A DNA stretch of 64,000 nt from Pseudomonas asiatica (GCF_009932335.1 NZ_BLJF01000001.1:2976001-3040000); one strand, 5' to 3'. Shown: positions 22,259 to 31,629, counted from the first letter of the stretch. Made by a program: numbers and translations. Notes: generated from the letters alone by a model not told the origin.

Positions 22259-22598
22259 GGGCAGCCCCTCGGTGTGCGGCGGGCAGGTAGGCGGTCGAGC
22301 CCAGGTTACGCATGACCGCGGCTTCGACAAAGCGGATGTAGCACACCCGCAATGCACGCCCGTGGTCATGCCCGGCCACATCCTCGAGGCGCTTGTAGCC
22401 CCGTTCTCGCAACACCGCGCGCCAGCGCGCAAATTCGCGTGCCGCGTCGATGGCAGCGCAGCGTGCGGCCACTTCCAGCACAGCCTCACTGACAGGCCGC
22501 TTCAGGTTCAGGCGCTCACGCAGCCTGTCCAGTTCCACCCGTGGCCAGAAGGGGTCATGGCAATCGGCAAAACGCCGTAACCGAGGATCGTTGCCCAT
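22251..22598 (-). CDS. P2 gpL-like head completion protein
   Basis: A 115-residue protein. The pattern FWPRVELDRLRERLNLKRPV, a long helix AARCAAIDAAREFARWRAVL and the later YIRFVEAAVMRNLGSTAYLP resemble the phage P2 head completion protein gpL, in which F.P.vdL..fR, a W in the second helix and YRRAV..A.A.L.ERY recur. In P2 the order is L, X, Y(holin); here the gpL-like gene is directly followed by a holin, the X position being lost. A capsid protein with no capsid, portal or terminase gene nearby marks a phage remnant. Homology was judged by eye. Confidence 0.55.
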   Translation of the reverse strand: MGNDPRLRRFADCHDPFWPRVELDRLRERLNLKRPVSEAVLEVAARCAAIDAAREFARWRAVLRERGYKRLEDVAGHDHGRALRVCYIRFVEAAVMRNLGSTAYLPAAHRGAAHD

Positions 22599-22609
22599 GC
22601 TTCACCCCC

Positions 22610-22858
22610 TCACTGCTCGGCCAGCATGCCGTAGCGAATGGCCTTGATCACCGCAGCCACCCGCGTGGGCACATCGAACTTGCGCAGGATGTTCGACACA
22701 TGGAAGTTCACCGTCGATTCCTTGCATTCCAGGATCTGGCCAATCTCCCACGAGCTCTTTCCGTAGGCACACCACAACAGCACTTGCCGTTCACGTGGCG
22801 TCAGGCGAACCGGGGCGTCCGCCAGGGGTTGCTGCGAGTGTCGTGCGTTGTCAGTCAT
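22610..22858 (-). CDS. Stand-alone LuxR-type HTH regulator
   Basis: An 82-residue protein starting at ATG 22856-22858, with GGAG 7 bases upstream. Nearly the entire length is a LuxR C-terminal HTH (residues 19-80: LTPRERQVLLWCAYGKSSWE, then IGQILECKESTVNFHVSNIL and RKFDVPTRVAAVIKAI), as in acyl-homoserine-lactone regulators. The autoinducer-binding domain is absent. It heads the minus-strand group LuxR, gpL-like, holin, and is divergent from the TonB receptor, sharing a 220-base intergenic region with it. Confidence 0.85.
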   Translation of the reverse strand: MTDNARHSQQPLADAPVRLTPRERQVLLWCAYGKSSWEIGQILECKESTVNFHVSNILRKFDVPTRVAAVIKAIRYGMLAEQ

Positions 22859-22948
22859 GTTTGAACTCCACGGGTGATTGAGCGAGGCATCGCTGCCGGT
22901 CTGCAATCACCTTACGAAGCGCAGGTCGCCCTGCTCCATCGCTGCGGC

Positions 22949-22969
22949 TTGTAAAGAACTTTCGTACAA
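22949..22969. promoter_or_regulatory. Dyad between the LuxR-type gene and the TonB receptor
   Basis: TTGTA (22949-22953) and TACAA (22965-22969) enclose an inner AAAG/CTTT pair, giving a 21-base dyad of the size bound by LuxR-type dimers. It sits between the two divergent genes. It is a candidate operator only. Confidence 0.3.
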
Positions 22970-23078
22970 AACCGTCTGACGAAGGTTGCGCGATATTTGT
23001 CGACTTTCCTCGTGCTCCAAGCGGCATTTCGCTCGTCTCAACGCCGTTGTCCATTCGCCTTTCGCCTGGAGTCGTACA

Positions 23079-25145
23079 ATGCGTTGCGTTTTGCCCCCAC
23101 CATCCTGCCTCGGCCTGCTGGCTGCTTTCGCTGCCTCCCAGCCCGCCCTGGCGGCACCTCCGGTCGAGTTGGGCCAGGTGCTGATTACCGATGAGGAGCA
23201 GAACGACCTGACTGCAGCCAGCGAACGCCTGCACGAAGTGCCGGGCGCAAGCAACCTGGTGGACATGCAGCGCGTGGGACAAGGCCGGGTTGCCAGCAAC
23301 CAGGATGTACTGGCCTACCAGCCCGGGGTATTCGCCCAATCGGCGGGCAACGATGGCATCAAACTGTCGATCCGCGGTTCGGGCATCAACCGCGCACCGG
23401 GGGCCCACGGTTCCGGGGTGTACACGATGTTCGATGGCCTGCCCCTGACCGGCCCGGGCGGCACGCCCTACGAGCTGTTCGAGCCGCTGTGGCTTAGCCG
23501 TGCCGAAGTGCTGCGCGGCGCCAACGGCTTCGACCAGGGTTCCCTCGCCCTGGGCGGTGCGATCAACTACGTCACCCACACCGGCTACGACGCCGCGCCG
23601 CTGCAGGTGCGCTACGAAGTCGGCAGCCGCGGCTACCAGCATCGGCACATCAGCTCGGGGCAGGTACTGGGCAACCTCGACTACTACGTGGCCCTGACCG
23701 ATTCGGAATATGACGGCTACCAGGCGCACAGCAGCGGCAGTGCCAAGGGTGTGGCGGCCAATGTCGGCTACCGCTTCAACCCGAACCTGGAAACCCGCTT
23801 CTACCTGCGCTACCGGGAAACCGAGAACGAGTTGGCCGGGCGCCTGACCAAGGAACAGATCAAGCACCACCCCCGCGCCGCGAACCCGGCCTACCTGGCC
23901 CGCGACGACAGCCGCCCGCAACCGGGCAGTACCTGGGTGGGCAACAAGACCACCTTCTACCTCGACGACGATGCGCTCCTGGAAGCTGGCCTGGTCTACC
24001 ACGACTACCCGATGGACCTGCGCGAAGGCCCGATGCGCCTGAAGGTGGCCTATACCGATGTGAGCGGCACCTTGAACTACTTCCGCCGTGACACTTTGTT
24101 CGGCCACGAGAGCAAGACCACCGTCGGCTGGCGCACCACCAAACATCTGCCCAACAGCGGTGCTTCACAGTTCACCCGTAATGGCGACGTGTTCGGTGAG
24201 CGCATCCGTGACTTCACCTACCAGGGCTCGGACACCGTGCTGCATGTGGGCAATGACCTGGAGCTGGTACCGAACCTGTGGCTGACCACTGGCCTGGCGA
24301 TGATCTATACCCGCCGTGAAAGTGATGTCACTTACCACCCTGCCGGGGGCGGCAAAGTGAGCCAGCATGACTGGGACTATGCACCACGCCTGGGGCTGCG
24401 CTATGACATCAGCCCGGACTTGCAGGTGTACGGCAACCTGAGCCGCTCGGTCGAACCACCCCATCCCTGGGCCCTGATCTGGAGTGCGCCCACAGCCAAC
24501 CAACCGATCGAGATGCAAAACCAGACGGCCACCACACTGGAAATGGGTGCACGCGGCGAATCGGCATTGGGGCATTGGGACCTGGCGTGGTACTACTCGC
24601 AGGTTCGCCATGAATTGCTGGCGGTTGAGATCGTGCAAGGCGCTCCGGCCAAGGAATTCAACGCCAGCGCCACCGTGCACCAGGGCGTGGAAGCCGGCCT
24701 CGACAGTACCCTGTGGGAACGCGCCGGTACTGGCAGGCTGAGTTTGCGCCAGGCCTACACCTTCAGTGACTTCCACTACCGCGATGACGACAAGTTCGGC
24801 GATAACCGCCTGCCGGGCATCCCCATGCACTACTACCAGGCCGAGTTGCGCTATGACTGGCCGAGCGGTTTCTACGCCGGGGTGAACACGCAGATGGCGT
24901 CGAAGGTGCAGGTGGACTACGCCAACAGTTACCACGCCGATGAATATGCCTTGCTCGGCGCACGCCTGGGCTGGGATTCACCGAAGCAGGACTGGCAGAC
25001 CTGGCTGGACCTGCGCAACCTGACCAACAAGCGTTATGCGGCGACGGTGACACCTGGCTACAACGATGCCGGAAAGGATGAGGCCCGTTCGACGCCAGGC
25101 GAAGGCTTTGGCGTGTATGCCGGGGTTTCCTACAGCTTCCGCTAG
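23079..25145 (+). CDS. TonB-dependent outer-membrane receptor
   Basis: A 688-residue receptor. The ATG at 23079 is used because TGGAG precedes it and the N-terminus then is a signal peptide (MRCVLPPPSCLGLLAAFAAS ending ALA); in-frame ATGs from 22986 lack this. The plug domain covers about residues 40-160 (VPGASNLVDMQRVGQG, DVLAYQPGVFAQ, then the LSIRGSGI motif). The remainder is a beta-barrel that ends in an aromatic residue pattern, YAGVSYSFR. A TonB-box-like VLITDEE precedes the plug. The substrate is unknown; no iron- or copper-specific motif is seen and no sigma/anti-sigma pair is present. Confidence 0.9.
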   Translation: MRCVLPPPSCLGLLAAFAASQPALAAPPVELGQVLITDEEQNDLTAASERLHEVPGASNLVDMQRVGQGRVASNQDVLAYQPGVFAQSAGNDGIKLSIRGSGINRAPGAHGSGVYTMFDGLPLTGPGGTPYELFEPLWLSRAEVLRGANGFDQGSLALGGAINYVTHTGYDAAPLQVRYEVGSRGYQHRHISSGQVLGNLDYYVALTDSEYDGYQAHSSGSAKGVAANVGYRFNPNLETRFYLRYRETENELAGRLTKEQIKHHPRAANPAYLARDDSRPQPGSTWVGNKTTFYLDDDALLEAGLVYHDYPMDLREGPMRLKVAYTDVSGTLNYFRRDTLFGHESKTTVGWRTTKHLPNSGASQFTRNGDVFGERIRDFTYQGSDTVLHVGNDLELVPNLWLTTGLAMIYTRRESDVTYHPAGGGKVSQHDWDYAPRLGLRYDISPDLQVYGNLSRSVEPPHPWALIWSAPTANQPIEMQNQTATTLEMGARGESALGHWDLAWYYSQVRHELLAVEIVQGAPAKEFNASATVHQGVEAGLDSTLWERAGTGRLSLRQAYTFSDFHYRDDDKFGDNRLPGIPMHYYQAELRYDWPSGFYAGVNTQMASKVQVDYANSYHADEYALLGARLGWDSPKQDWQTWLDLRNLTNKRYAATVTPGYNDAGKDEARSTPGEGFGVYAGVSYSFR

Positions 25146-25165
25146 AACATGCCGCGCTCCGCTTC

Positions 25166-25259
25166 TGTAGGAGCAGCCTTGTGCTGCGAAGAGGCCGGTA
25201 CAGATCCTATTGATGTGTGATTTGTACCGGCCTCTTCGCAGCACAAGGCTGCTCCTACA
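25166..25259. repeat. REP pair (tgtaggagcagccttgtgctgcgaag type)
   Basis: Bases 25166-25206 and 25219-25259 are reverse complements over 41 bases with one mismatch, with a 12-base loop. The element lies between the convergent ends of the TonB receptor and chrR genes, where it can act as a terminator in both directions. Confidence 0.9.
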
Positions 25260-25287
25260 AAGAGACCGTCCATTCAACGATCGCGAA

Positions 25288-25845
25288 TCAAACCGCCCTG
25301 TTCAACTTCACCCAGGAAGCGAACTTGTCAATAAACGCCTGCAAGAACGGCCGGGTCTTGTCATTGAGCTTGCCCGAATCCTCGAACAGGCTAGCCGCGC
25401 CGCCAATGTAGGCCTCGGGCATCTGCATGCACGGCATGTCCAGAAACACCAGCGACTGGCGCACGGCATGGTTGGCGCCGAAGCCACCAATGGCCCCCGG
25501 CGACACACTGGCCACCGCCGCCGGCTTGCCACTCCAGGCGCTTTGCCCGTAGGGCCGCGAGCCTACATCGATGGCATTCTTCAGGCCGCCAGGCACCGAG
25601 CGGTTGTACTCCGGGGTAACGAACAACACCGCATCACTGCGGCGGATCTCGTCGCGAAAACGCTTCCACGCGTCCGGCGCGTCGGCCTCGATATCCTCGT
25701 TGTACAACGGCAGATCACCAATCTCCACGATCTTCAGGGCAAGGCTGGACGGCGCCAGCTCCGAGAGTGCGCGGGCGACCTTGCGGTTGTAGGAGTCCTT
25801 GCGCAAGCTACCGACGACCACCGCTACCGAATACACCTGGCTCAT
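25288..25845 (-). CDS. chrR: NADPH-dependent FMN reductase (chromate reductase type)
   Basis: A 185-residue soluble flavoprotein of the NADPH-dependent FMN reductase family. The start ATG 25843-25845 follows GGAAA. The FMN phosphate loop GSLRKDSYNRK is near residue 11 and the isoalloxazine-side PEYNRSVPGGLKNAID near residue 80. To my memory it is close to P. putida ChrR, a two-electron quinone reductase that also reduces chromate and protects against redox cycling. No partner gene is nearby. Confidence 0.85.
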   Translation of the reverse strand: MSQVYSVAVVVGSLRKDSYNRKVARALSELAPSSLALKIVEIGDLPLYNEDIEADAPDAWKRFRDEIRRSDAVLFVTPEYNRSVPGGLKNAIDVGSRPYGQSAWSGKPAAVASVSPGAIGGFGANHAVRQSLVFLDMPCMQMPEAYIGGAASLFEDSGKLNDKTRPFLQAFIDKFASWVKLNRAV

Positions 25846-26002
25846 GGCAATTTCCAACCTCTGCTGGGTAAAGGGACGTTGTAGTTATAGATGACCGTTC
25901 CTCGGCGCCTTGGTTTTTTTTCCACGGGGCGAAAACTTCCGACGCTGTTACACGGTCTATGCCTGCAGACATTTCCCACGTAATTCAGAGGTTTCCACCC
26001 AA

Positions 26003-26221
26003 ATGGCAGCAGTAATGGTCGACCAATTCCACGCCCGTGACGCCGAAGGCCGCATCTACCCCGTGCACGAGTTCCAGGAGTCGACCCTGCAAACCGACGG
26101 CAGCACGCTGGGCGCGCCCATCACCACCTATCGCCTGGCCATCGGCGACAAGGTCAACCATCTGGGTGAAAACCGCTTCGAACTGGCGCGCAGCGGCGTC
26201 GAGATCATTCGCATTCCTTGA
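26003..26221 (+). CDS. Conserved small protein of unknown function
   Basis: A 72-residue protein starting at ATG 26003 (MAAVMVDQFHARDAEGRIYP), with AGAGG about 10 bases upstream. The sequence is hydrophilic with alternating beta-strand-like segments (TTYRLAIGDKVNHLGENRFE) and no cysteine, signal or membrane segment. Its place next to the lysine/ornithine decarboxylase is shared with other Pseudomonas. The last 17 bases overlap the end of the convergent decarboxylase gene. Confidence 0.7.
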   Translation: MAAVMVDQFHARDAEGRIYPVHEFQESTLQTDGSTLGAPITTYRLAIGDKVNHLGENRFELARSGVEIIRIP

Positions 26222-28454
26222 TGCAGTCCACCGTGTAGCGGCCGCTTTCATTCTGCAGGCCGTGCACGTCGGCGACGAAACCTGGGAAGCCCTGGTTGAA
26301 CGCCCGGGCGAAGGCCAGGTAATCGACTATCGAGCGGGTCGCCTCGGTAAACCGCTCCCCCGGCATGATCAACGGAATACCAGGCGGGTACGGCACCAGC
26401 ATCACCGCTGCCACCCGCCCCAGCAGCGCCTCGATCGGCACCGCCTCCACCTCACCGCGCACCATCTGGTCATAGGCCCGGGCCGGGCTCACGGCTACCT
26501 CCGGCAAGCGCGTGAACAACCGTTTCAGTTGCTTGGCCGTGGCATTGGCGCGGTAGCAGCCATGCAACTGGTCGCACAGGTCGCGCAGGCCCATGCCCTG
26601 ATAGCGCGAGGCATCGGCAGCCACCACGCTCGGCAGGCAGTTGCTCAGGGCGGTATTGCCGTCATAGTGGCGCTTGAACTCCAGCAACTCGGTGAGCAGG
26701 GTGCTCCACTTGCCCTTGGTGATGCCCATGGAGAACAGCACCAGGAAGCTGTACAGGCCGGTTTTCTCCACCACCAGCCCCCGCTCCCAGAGAAACTTGC
26801 TGACCACTGCCGCCGGGATGCCATGCTCGCCCAGTGCACCGCCCGCGCTCAGGCCCGGCATCACAAGGGTCACCTTCAGCGGGTCGAGCAGCACATAGTC
26901 ATCCGCCACTTCGCCAAAGCCATGCCACTCCGCCCCCGGCTGCAGCAGCCAGTCCTGCGCGGCCAGGCGGTGGATGCCTTCGGCGCTCGGCGGCTGCCAG
27001 ATGCTGAACCACCAGTCGTCGGCGGCGATGTGCTCGCGCAGGTTGGCCAGGGCACGGCGAAAGCTCAGCGCCTCGTCGAACATTTCTTGCAGCAGCGAAC
27101 GCCCGGCCGGCCCTTCCATCATGGTCGAGGCCACGTCCAGCGAAGCGAGGATGCTGTACTGCGGCGAGGTCGAGATGTGCATCATGAACGCTTCGTTGAA
27201 GCGGTCACGGTCCAGCTGGCGCCTGGCCCCGTCCTGCACATGAATCATCGAGGCCTGGCTGAACGCGGCCAGCAGCTTGTGGGTGGAATGGGTGCTGAAC
27301 ACCAGCGGGCTGTCTGCCGCGCAGGCCGTGCCCATGGCATAGCGCCCGGTAAAGAACTCGTGGAATGCCGCATAGGCGAACCAGGCCTCGTCGAAGTGCA
27401 GCACCTCGACACTGGCGCCCAGGGTCTGCTTGATCAGCCCGGCGTGGTAGCACAGGCCGTCGTAGGTGGAGTTGGTCACCACCGCCAGCTTGATGCGCTG
27501 CCCGCGATCGCAAGCAAGAGGGTTGGCCTGGATCTTCGCCTGGATCGCCTCGGGGCTGAACTCGCTGAGCGGGATCGGGCCGATGATCCCGAGTTCGTTG
27601 CGCTCGGGGCACAGATAGAGGGGAATGGCACCGGTCATGATGATCGCATGCACCACCGACTTGTGGCAGTTGCGGTCCACCAGCACCAGGTCGTCGCGGC
27701 CGACCATGGCGTGCCAGACGATCTTGTTGGCCGTGGAGGTGCCGTTGATGACGAAAAAGGTGTGGTCGGCGCCAAAGTTGCGCGCAGCCCTGGCTTCGGC
27801 TTCGGCCAAGGGGCCGGTGTGATCGAGCAGCGAGCCCAGCTCCGGCACGGAAACGGACAGGTCCGAGCGTAGGGTGTTTTCCCCGAAGAACTGGTGAAAG
27901 GCCTGGCCCACTGGGCTTTTGCGATAGGCCACGCCGCCGCCGTGGCCCGGGGTGTGCCAGGAATAATTGGACTGCGCGGTGTGCTGCACCAGGGCCTTGA
28001 AGAACGGCGGCAGCAGGCCGTCCAGGTAGATATGTGCGGCACGCGCCACCTGGCGCGCAAGAAACGGCACGGTGTCTTCGAACAGGTAGAGGATGCCCCG
28101 CAACTGGTTGAGCTCGCTCATGGCTTCGGCGGGGGCGTTTTCCAGGGTTACTTGTTCGCCCAGGGCGAAAATCGGCAGGCTGGGGGCGCGCAGGCGGGCC
28201 AGGCGGATCAGCTCGGCCATGTTCTGCAGCAGGTGGGTATTCTCGCCGACGCCCTCGGCGGCAATCAGCATGCAGGCCAGGCCATGGTGGGTGGCAGCGA
28301 CCAGGCAGGCCTCGGCATGGTCGGCGGCGGCGAGGACGGCAAAGCCGTCCTGGCGCAGTTCCTCGGCGATGCCCCGCACACGCTCGCCAGCGACGCTGTC
28401 AACCTTGATGGCGCGGTGCACGATGAGGATGGGGAACTTGAGGTCCTTGTACAT
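26205..28454 (-). CDS. ldcA: Orn/Lys/Arg decarboxylase, PLP-dependent
   Basis: A 749-residue basic amino acid decarboxylase. The ATG at 28452-28454 is preferred because GGAGGT lies 9 bases upstream; that site falls inside the longer frame from 28478. Residues 1-130 are the receiver-like wing domain. The PLP fold follows, with WHTPGHGGG, the INGTSTANK phosphate loop, the HFDEAWFAYA aspartate, and the Schiff-base lysine in STHKLLAAF. Synteny with dnaQ, rnhA, gloB and mltD matches the P. aeruginosa locus of the lysine-specific LdcA, so lysine to cadaverine is the best guess, but specificity cannot be read directly. Confidence 0.85.
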   Translation of the reverse strand: MYKDLKFPILIVHRAIKVDSVAGERVRGIAEELRQDGFAVLAAADHAEACLVAATHHGLACMLIAAEGVGENTHLLQNMAELIRLARLRAPSLPIFALGEQVTLENAPAEAMSELNQLRGILYLFEDTVPFLARQVARAAHIYLDGLLPPFFKALVQHTAQSNYSWHTPGHGGGVAYRKSPVGQAFHQFFGENTLRSDLSVSVPELGSLLDHTGPLAEAEARAARNFGADHTFFVINGTSTANKIVWHAMVGRDDLVLVDRNCHKSVVHAIIMTGAIPLYLCPERNELGIIGPIPLSEFSPEAIQAKIQANPLACDRGQRIKLAVVTNSTYDGLCYHAGLIKQTLGASVEVLHFDEAWFAYAAFHEFFTGRYAMGTACAADSPLVFSTHSTHKLLAAFSQASMIHVQDGARRQLDRDRFNEAFMMHISTSPQYSILASLDVASTMMEGPAGRSLLQEMFDEALSFRRALANLREHIAADDWWFSIWQPPSAEGIHRLAAQDWLLQPGAEWHGFGEVADDYVLLDPLKVTLVMPGLSAGGALGEHGIPAAVVSKFLWERGLVVEKTGLYSFLVLFSMGITKGKWSTLLTELLEFKRHYDGNTALSNCLPSVVAADASRYQGMGLRDLCDQLHGCYRANATAKQLKRLFTRLPEVAVSPARAYDQMVRGEVEAVPIEALLGRVAAVMLVPYPPGIPLIMPGERFTEATRSIVDYLAFARAFNQGFPGFVADVHGLQNESGRYTVDCIKECE

Positions 28455-28548
28455 CAGGTGGCTACCTCCGAAGGACATGGCGTCTATTTCAGGGTAGTAG
28501 AACCTGTGTGATCAGGACCGGTATCGCCTTCAAGACATGCGCAGGATC

Positions 28549-28641
28549 TGTAGGAGCAGCCTTGTGCTGCGAAGAGGCCATTTCTGCTGAAGAAGATCTG
28601 TTGCCCTAACGGCCTCTTCGCAGCACAAGGCTGCTCCTACA
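28549..28641. repeat. REP pair upstream of ldcA
   Basis: Inverted cores TGTAGGAGCAGCCTTGTGCT and its reverse complement are separated by a loop of about 35 bases. The same family is seen at 25166-25259. Confidence 0.85.
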
Positions 28642-28673
28642 GGTACATCACCGGCTTCGGAACTTGTGATGAA

Positions 28674-28706
28674 CCTGTGGGAGCGGGTTCACCCGCGAAA
28701 GGGCCG
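28674..28706. repeat. Single REP (gtgggagcgggttcacccgcgaa type)
   Basis: One palindromic REP core (cctgtgggagcgggttcacc and onward) lies just after the dnaQ stop codon in dnaQ orientation. Its inner stem GCGGGT/ACCCGC could help end the dnaQ message. Confidence 0.7.
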
Positions 28707-28720
28707 GAGCAGGCGAAAGA

Positions 28721-29479
28721 TCAGCCAGCAGGTGTCTCGGTCAGAGCCTGCCACATGGATGGCCCACCCGCCGACTTGGCAATGGCCGCCAGGCGCTCGG
28801 CATGCGCTTCCAGCTCTTCGGCACTGGCCATGATCACTCGCCCTGGCACACGCCCGCTAATACGGCGAATCTCGCTGCCACCAGCACCCGACCCTTCATC
28901 CTCGGCTTCTGCCCCATGCGCGGCCAGCGACAGGCTGGTCTGGCCACCGGTCATTGCCAGGTAGACGTCAGCCAGCAATTCCGAGTCGAGCAATGCGCCG
29001 TGCAGCTCACGGCCCGAGTTGTCGATATCGTAGCGTTTGCACAGGGCATCCAGGCTGTTGCGCTGCCCCGGGTGGCGCGCGCGCGCCAGCAGCAGGGTGT
29101 CGAGGATGGTGCAGTGCTGCGAAATGTCCGCGCGGTCCTGCTGGCCCAGCAAGGCAAATTCGTTGTTGATGAAGCCAACGTCGAACGCCGCGTTGTGGAT
29201 GACCAGCGTGGCGCCCTGGATGAACTCGAAGAACTCCTCTGCGACATCGCCAAAGCGTGGCTTGCCGACCAGGAAGGCATCGGTGATGCCGTGGACGTTG
29301 ATGGCGCCCTCGTCACTCTCGCGGTCTGGCTGCAGGTAGACGTGGAAGTGCCGCCCGGTCAGGCGCCGGCCGATGACCTCGACACAGCCGATCTCGATGA
29401 TCCGGTGGCCTTCGCTGACCGGCATACCCGTGGTTTCGGTATCGAGAATGACGAACCGTTTATCTTGCTGCTGCTCCAC
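28721..29479 (-). CDS. dnaQ: DNA polymerase III epsilon subunit (proofreading exonuclease)
   Basis: A 252-residue 3'-5' exonuclease of the replicative polymerase. A GTG start at 29477-29479 is preferred, with GGAG 10 bases upstream; the ATG at 29500 lacks a site. The Exo I motif DTETTGM holds Asp13 and Glu15, Exo II is VIHNAAFDVGFIN, and Exo III is HGALLDSELLADVY with the catalytic His and Asp. The C-terminal part, after a Gly/Glu-rich linker near residue 195, should bind the alpha subunit. It lies 51 bases after rnhA on the same strand. Confidence 0.93.
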   Translation of the reverse strand: MEQQQDKRFVILDTETTGMPVSEGHRIIEIGCVEVIGRRLTGRHFHVYLQPDRESDEGAINVHGITDAFLVGKPRFGDVAEEFFEFIQGATLVIHNAAFDVGFINNEFALLGQQDRADISQHCTILDTLLLARARHPGQRNSLDALCKRYDIDNSGRELHGALLDSELLADVYLAMTGGQTSLSLAAHGAEAEDEGSGAGGSEIRRISGRVPGRVIMASAEELEAHAERLAAIAKSAGGPSMWQALTETPAG

Positions 29480-29530
29480 GCGGGGCGCTCCAACTTGCAT
29501 CAGTTACAAAGGCCGGAATTGTACCCCAGC

Positions 29531-29977
29531 TCAACGCTTGGCGCGCACCTCATCGACCCCACGGTTGGCCAGCTGGTCGGCGCGTTCGTTGCCGGGGTGG
29601 CCGATATGCCCGCGCACCCACTTCCAGGTCACCTTGTGGCGGTTGACCTGCTCATCCAGCTGCTGCCACAGGTCGGCGTTCTTCACCGGCTCCTTGGCCG
29701 CGGTTTTCCAGCCGCGCTTCTTCCAGTTGGTCATCCATTCGTTGATGCCCTTCATCACGTACTGCGAGTCGGTGGTCAGCACCACTTCGCATTCGCGCTT
29801 CAGCGCCATCAAGCCCTGGATCGCGGCCATCAGTTCCATGCGGTTGTTGGTGGTTTCGCGTTCGCCGCCCCACAGTTCCTTCTCGACGCCCTTGTAGATC
29901 ATAAGGACGCCCCAGCCGCCAGGGCCAGGGTTGCCCTTGCAGGCACCATCGGTAAACATCTCGACGCTTTCGCTCAT
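29531..29977 (-). CDS. rnhA: Ribonuclease HI
   Basis: A 148-residue enzyme that degrades RNA in RNA-DNA hybrids. The acidic catalytic residues are in place: Asp10 in [14 protein letters not shown], Glu48 in NNRMELMAA, Asp70 in TTDSQYV, and the fourth in [11 protein letters not shown] near the C-terminus. The start ATG 29975-29977 lies 13 bases after the methyltransferase stop, so the genes form an operon with dnaQ. Confidence 0.95.
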   Translation of the reverse strand: MSESVEMFTDGACKGNPGPGGWGVLMIYKGVEKELWGGERETTNNRMELMAAIQGLMALKRECEVVLTTDSQYVMKGINEWMTNWKKRGWKTAAKEPVKNADLWQQLDEQVNRHKVTWKWVRGHIGHPGNERADQLANRGVDEVRAKR

Positions 29978-29990
29978 GTACCACTCATGT

Positions 29991-30764
29991 TCAGTGCTTT
30001 TCAGTATCCGGGTTGGCCGCCGTGCGGTTGACCTTGGCAAGTGGCAGCGGCAGCAGCTTGCCCATCGGCTCGCGACGCTCCTGGCGCAACGGCCGCAGGC
30101 CCACCACCATCTTGCGCGCTACCAGCAGGTACACCCCGCCACCGGAACTCTGCCAGCCGCCAGCCACCCGTTCCCAGCCCGCCAGGCGCTGCTGCCAGGC
30201 CGGTGAGGCAAGCGGCGGACGATAGCACCCGAAGCGGCGTTTCTCCAGCGCGAAGCCCAGCAGGTTGAGCCAGTCGCCCACCCGTGACGGCGAGATGCAA
30301 CGGGCCTTGCGCAGGGCGCCGTGGCTGAAGAAATGGCGCATGCCCCAGCTGCTCCAGGGGTTGATCCCGACGATCAGCAGGTGCCCGCCAGGGCGCACCG
30401 CGCTGGCCGCCTCGCGCAGCAGGCCGTGAGGCGAAAGGCAGAAATCCAGGCCATGCTGCAGCACCACCACGTCGGCGGCGTGCTCGCTCAGCGGCCAGGC
30501 CTGCTCCTCGCAAACAATCTCCACCCCCGGCAGCGGTGCACCGAGGCGCACGTTGCGCTGCACCTGGGGCGCGCTGGGCGGTGGCTCGGCGCAGGGCCCG
30601 TAGTGCACAAGGTAACCCCCGAAGAAGCGCCCGAGCTCTTCTTCCAGCAGTTTTTCCTCCTCCCTGAGCATCAGTTGGCCGAGTGGGCCGTTGAACCACT
30701 CACGGGCCAGGCTGATCAGCTTGACCCAGTCCGGGTCGGCCTGGGCAAAGGCTTGGTCGGTCAT
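29991..30764 (-). CDS. SAM-dependent methyltransferase, class I-like
   Basis: A 257-residue protein of the methyltransferase type 11 fold. The ATG 30762-30764 follows GGGAG. The Ado-Met motif I is weak, while motif II/III-like stretches [20 protein letters not shown] and [20 protein letters not shown] are clear. Its place before rnhA and dnaQ is conserved in Pseudomonas. The substrate is unknown. It is divergent from gloB with 85 bases between the starts. Confidence 0.8.
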   Translation of the reverse strand: MTDQAFAQADPDWVKLISLAREWFNGPLGQLMLREEEKLLEEELGRFFGGYLVHYGPCAEPPPSAPQVQRNVRLGAPLPGVEIVCEEQAWPLSEHAADVVVLQHGLDFCLSPHGLLREAASAVRPGGHLLIVGINPWSSWGMRHFFSHGALRKARCISPSRVGDWLNLLGFALEKRRFGCYRPPLASPAWQQRLAGWERVAGGWQSSGGGVYLLVARKMVVGLRPLRQERREPMGKLLPLPLAKVNRTAANPDTEKH

Positions 30765-30849
30765 TGCGCTCTCCCTCGAAGGTTCTCGCACCGCGCCATC
30801 GCGGATAAGATGCCTTCATGTGCCACGCTAGGCGAATCGGATCCGCACC

Positions 30850-31629
30850 ATGATACAGATCGATGCTCTCCCCGCTTTCTCCGACAACTACATCTGGTTG
30901 TTACAGGATACTGCCAAACGCCGCTGCGCGGTGGTCGATCCGGGTGACGCCGGCCCAGTGGAACGCTGGCTGTCGGCCAACACCGGCTGGGTGCTGAGTG
31001 ACATCCTGGTCACCCACCACCACAACGACCACGTCGGCGGCGTGGAAAGGCTCAAGCAGCTGACCGGCGCCCGGGTCTGTGGCCCGGCCCACGAGCGCAT
31101 TCCCTGCCGTGACCTGGCGCTGGACGAAGGTGACCAGGTGACCGTGCTGGACGTGACCTTCCAGGTGCTGGCCGTGCCCGGCCATACGCTGGGGCATATC
31201 GCCTTGTTCAGCGACCAGCCGGCAACGCCGGTGCTGTTCAGTGGCGACACGCTGTTCGCCGCCGGTTGCGGGCGCATGTTCGAAGGCACTCCCGAACAGA
31301 TGCAGCCAGCCCTCGCCCGCCTGGCAGCCCTGCCAGAGCAGACCGAGGTGTACTGCGCCCACGAATACACCATGAGCAACCTGCGTTTCGCCAAGGCGGT
31401 GGAACCCGAGAACCCGCACGTTCAGCAGCGGTTCGAGGACGTTACCCGTTTGCGTGCCGAAAATCGCATCACATTGCCATCAACGATCGGTCTGGAGCGC
31501 CTGACCAACCCCTTCCTGCGCACCTCTGAAACATTAGTTAAACAAAAAGCAGACGAATGGAAGGGACATTCAAACCCCTCGCATGTCGCTGTTTTTGCTG
31601 CCTTGAGGTCTTGGAAGGACACCTTCTGA
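30850..31629 (+). CDS. gloB: Hydroxyacylglutathione hydrolase (glyoxalase II)
   Basis: A 259-residue metallo-beta-lactamase-fold enzyme that hydrolyses S-lactoylglutathione, the second step of methylglyoxal detoxification. The dinuclear metal motif THHHNDH is at residues 55-61. Further ligands are in PGHTLGHI and [17 protein letters not shown], and the C-terminal [13 protein letters not shown] provides the last His and the glutathione-binding region. The length is normal. Confidence 0.95.
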   Translation: MIQIDALPAFSDNYIWLLQDTAKRRCAVVDPGDAGPVERWLSANTGWVLSDILVTHHHNDHVGGVERLKQLTGARVCGPAHERIPCRDLALDEGDQVTVLDVTFQVLAVPGHTLGHIALFSDQPATPVLFSGDTLFAAGCGRMFEGTPEQMQPALARLAALPEQTEVYCAHEYTMSNLRFAKAVEPENPHVQQRFEDVTRLRAENRITLPSTIGLERLTNPFLRTSETLVKQKADEWKGHSNPSHVAVFAALRSWKDTF

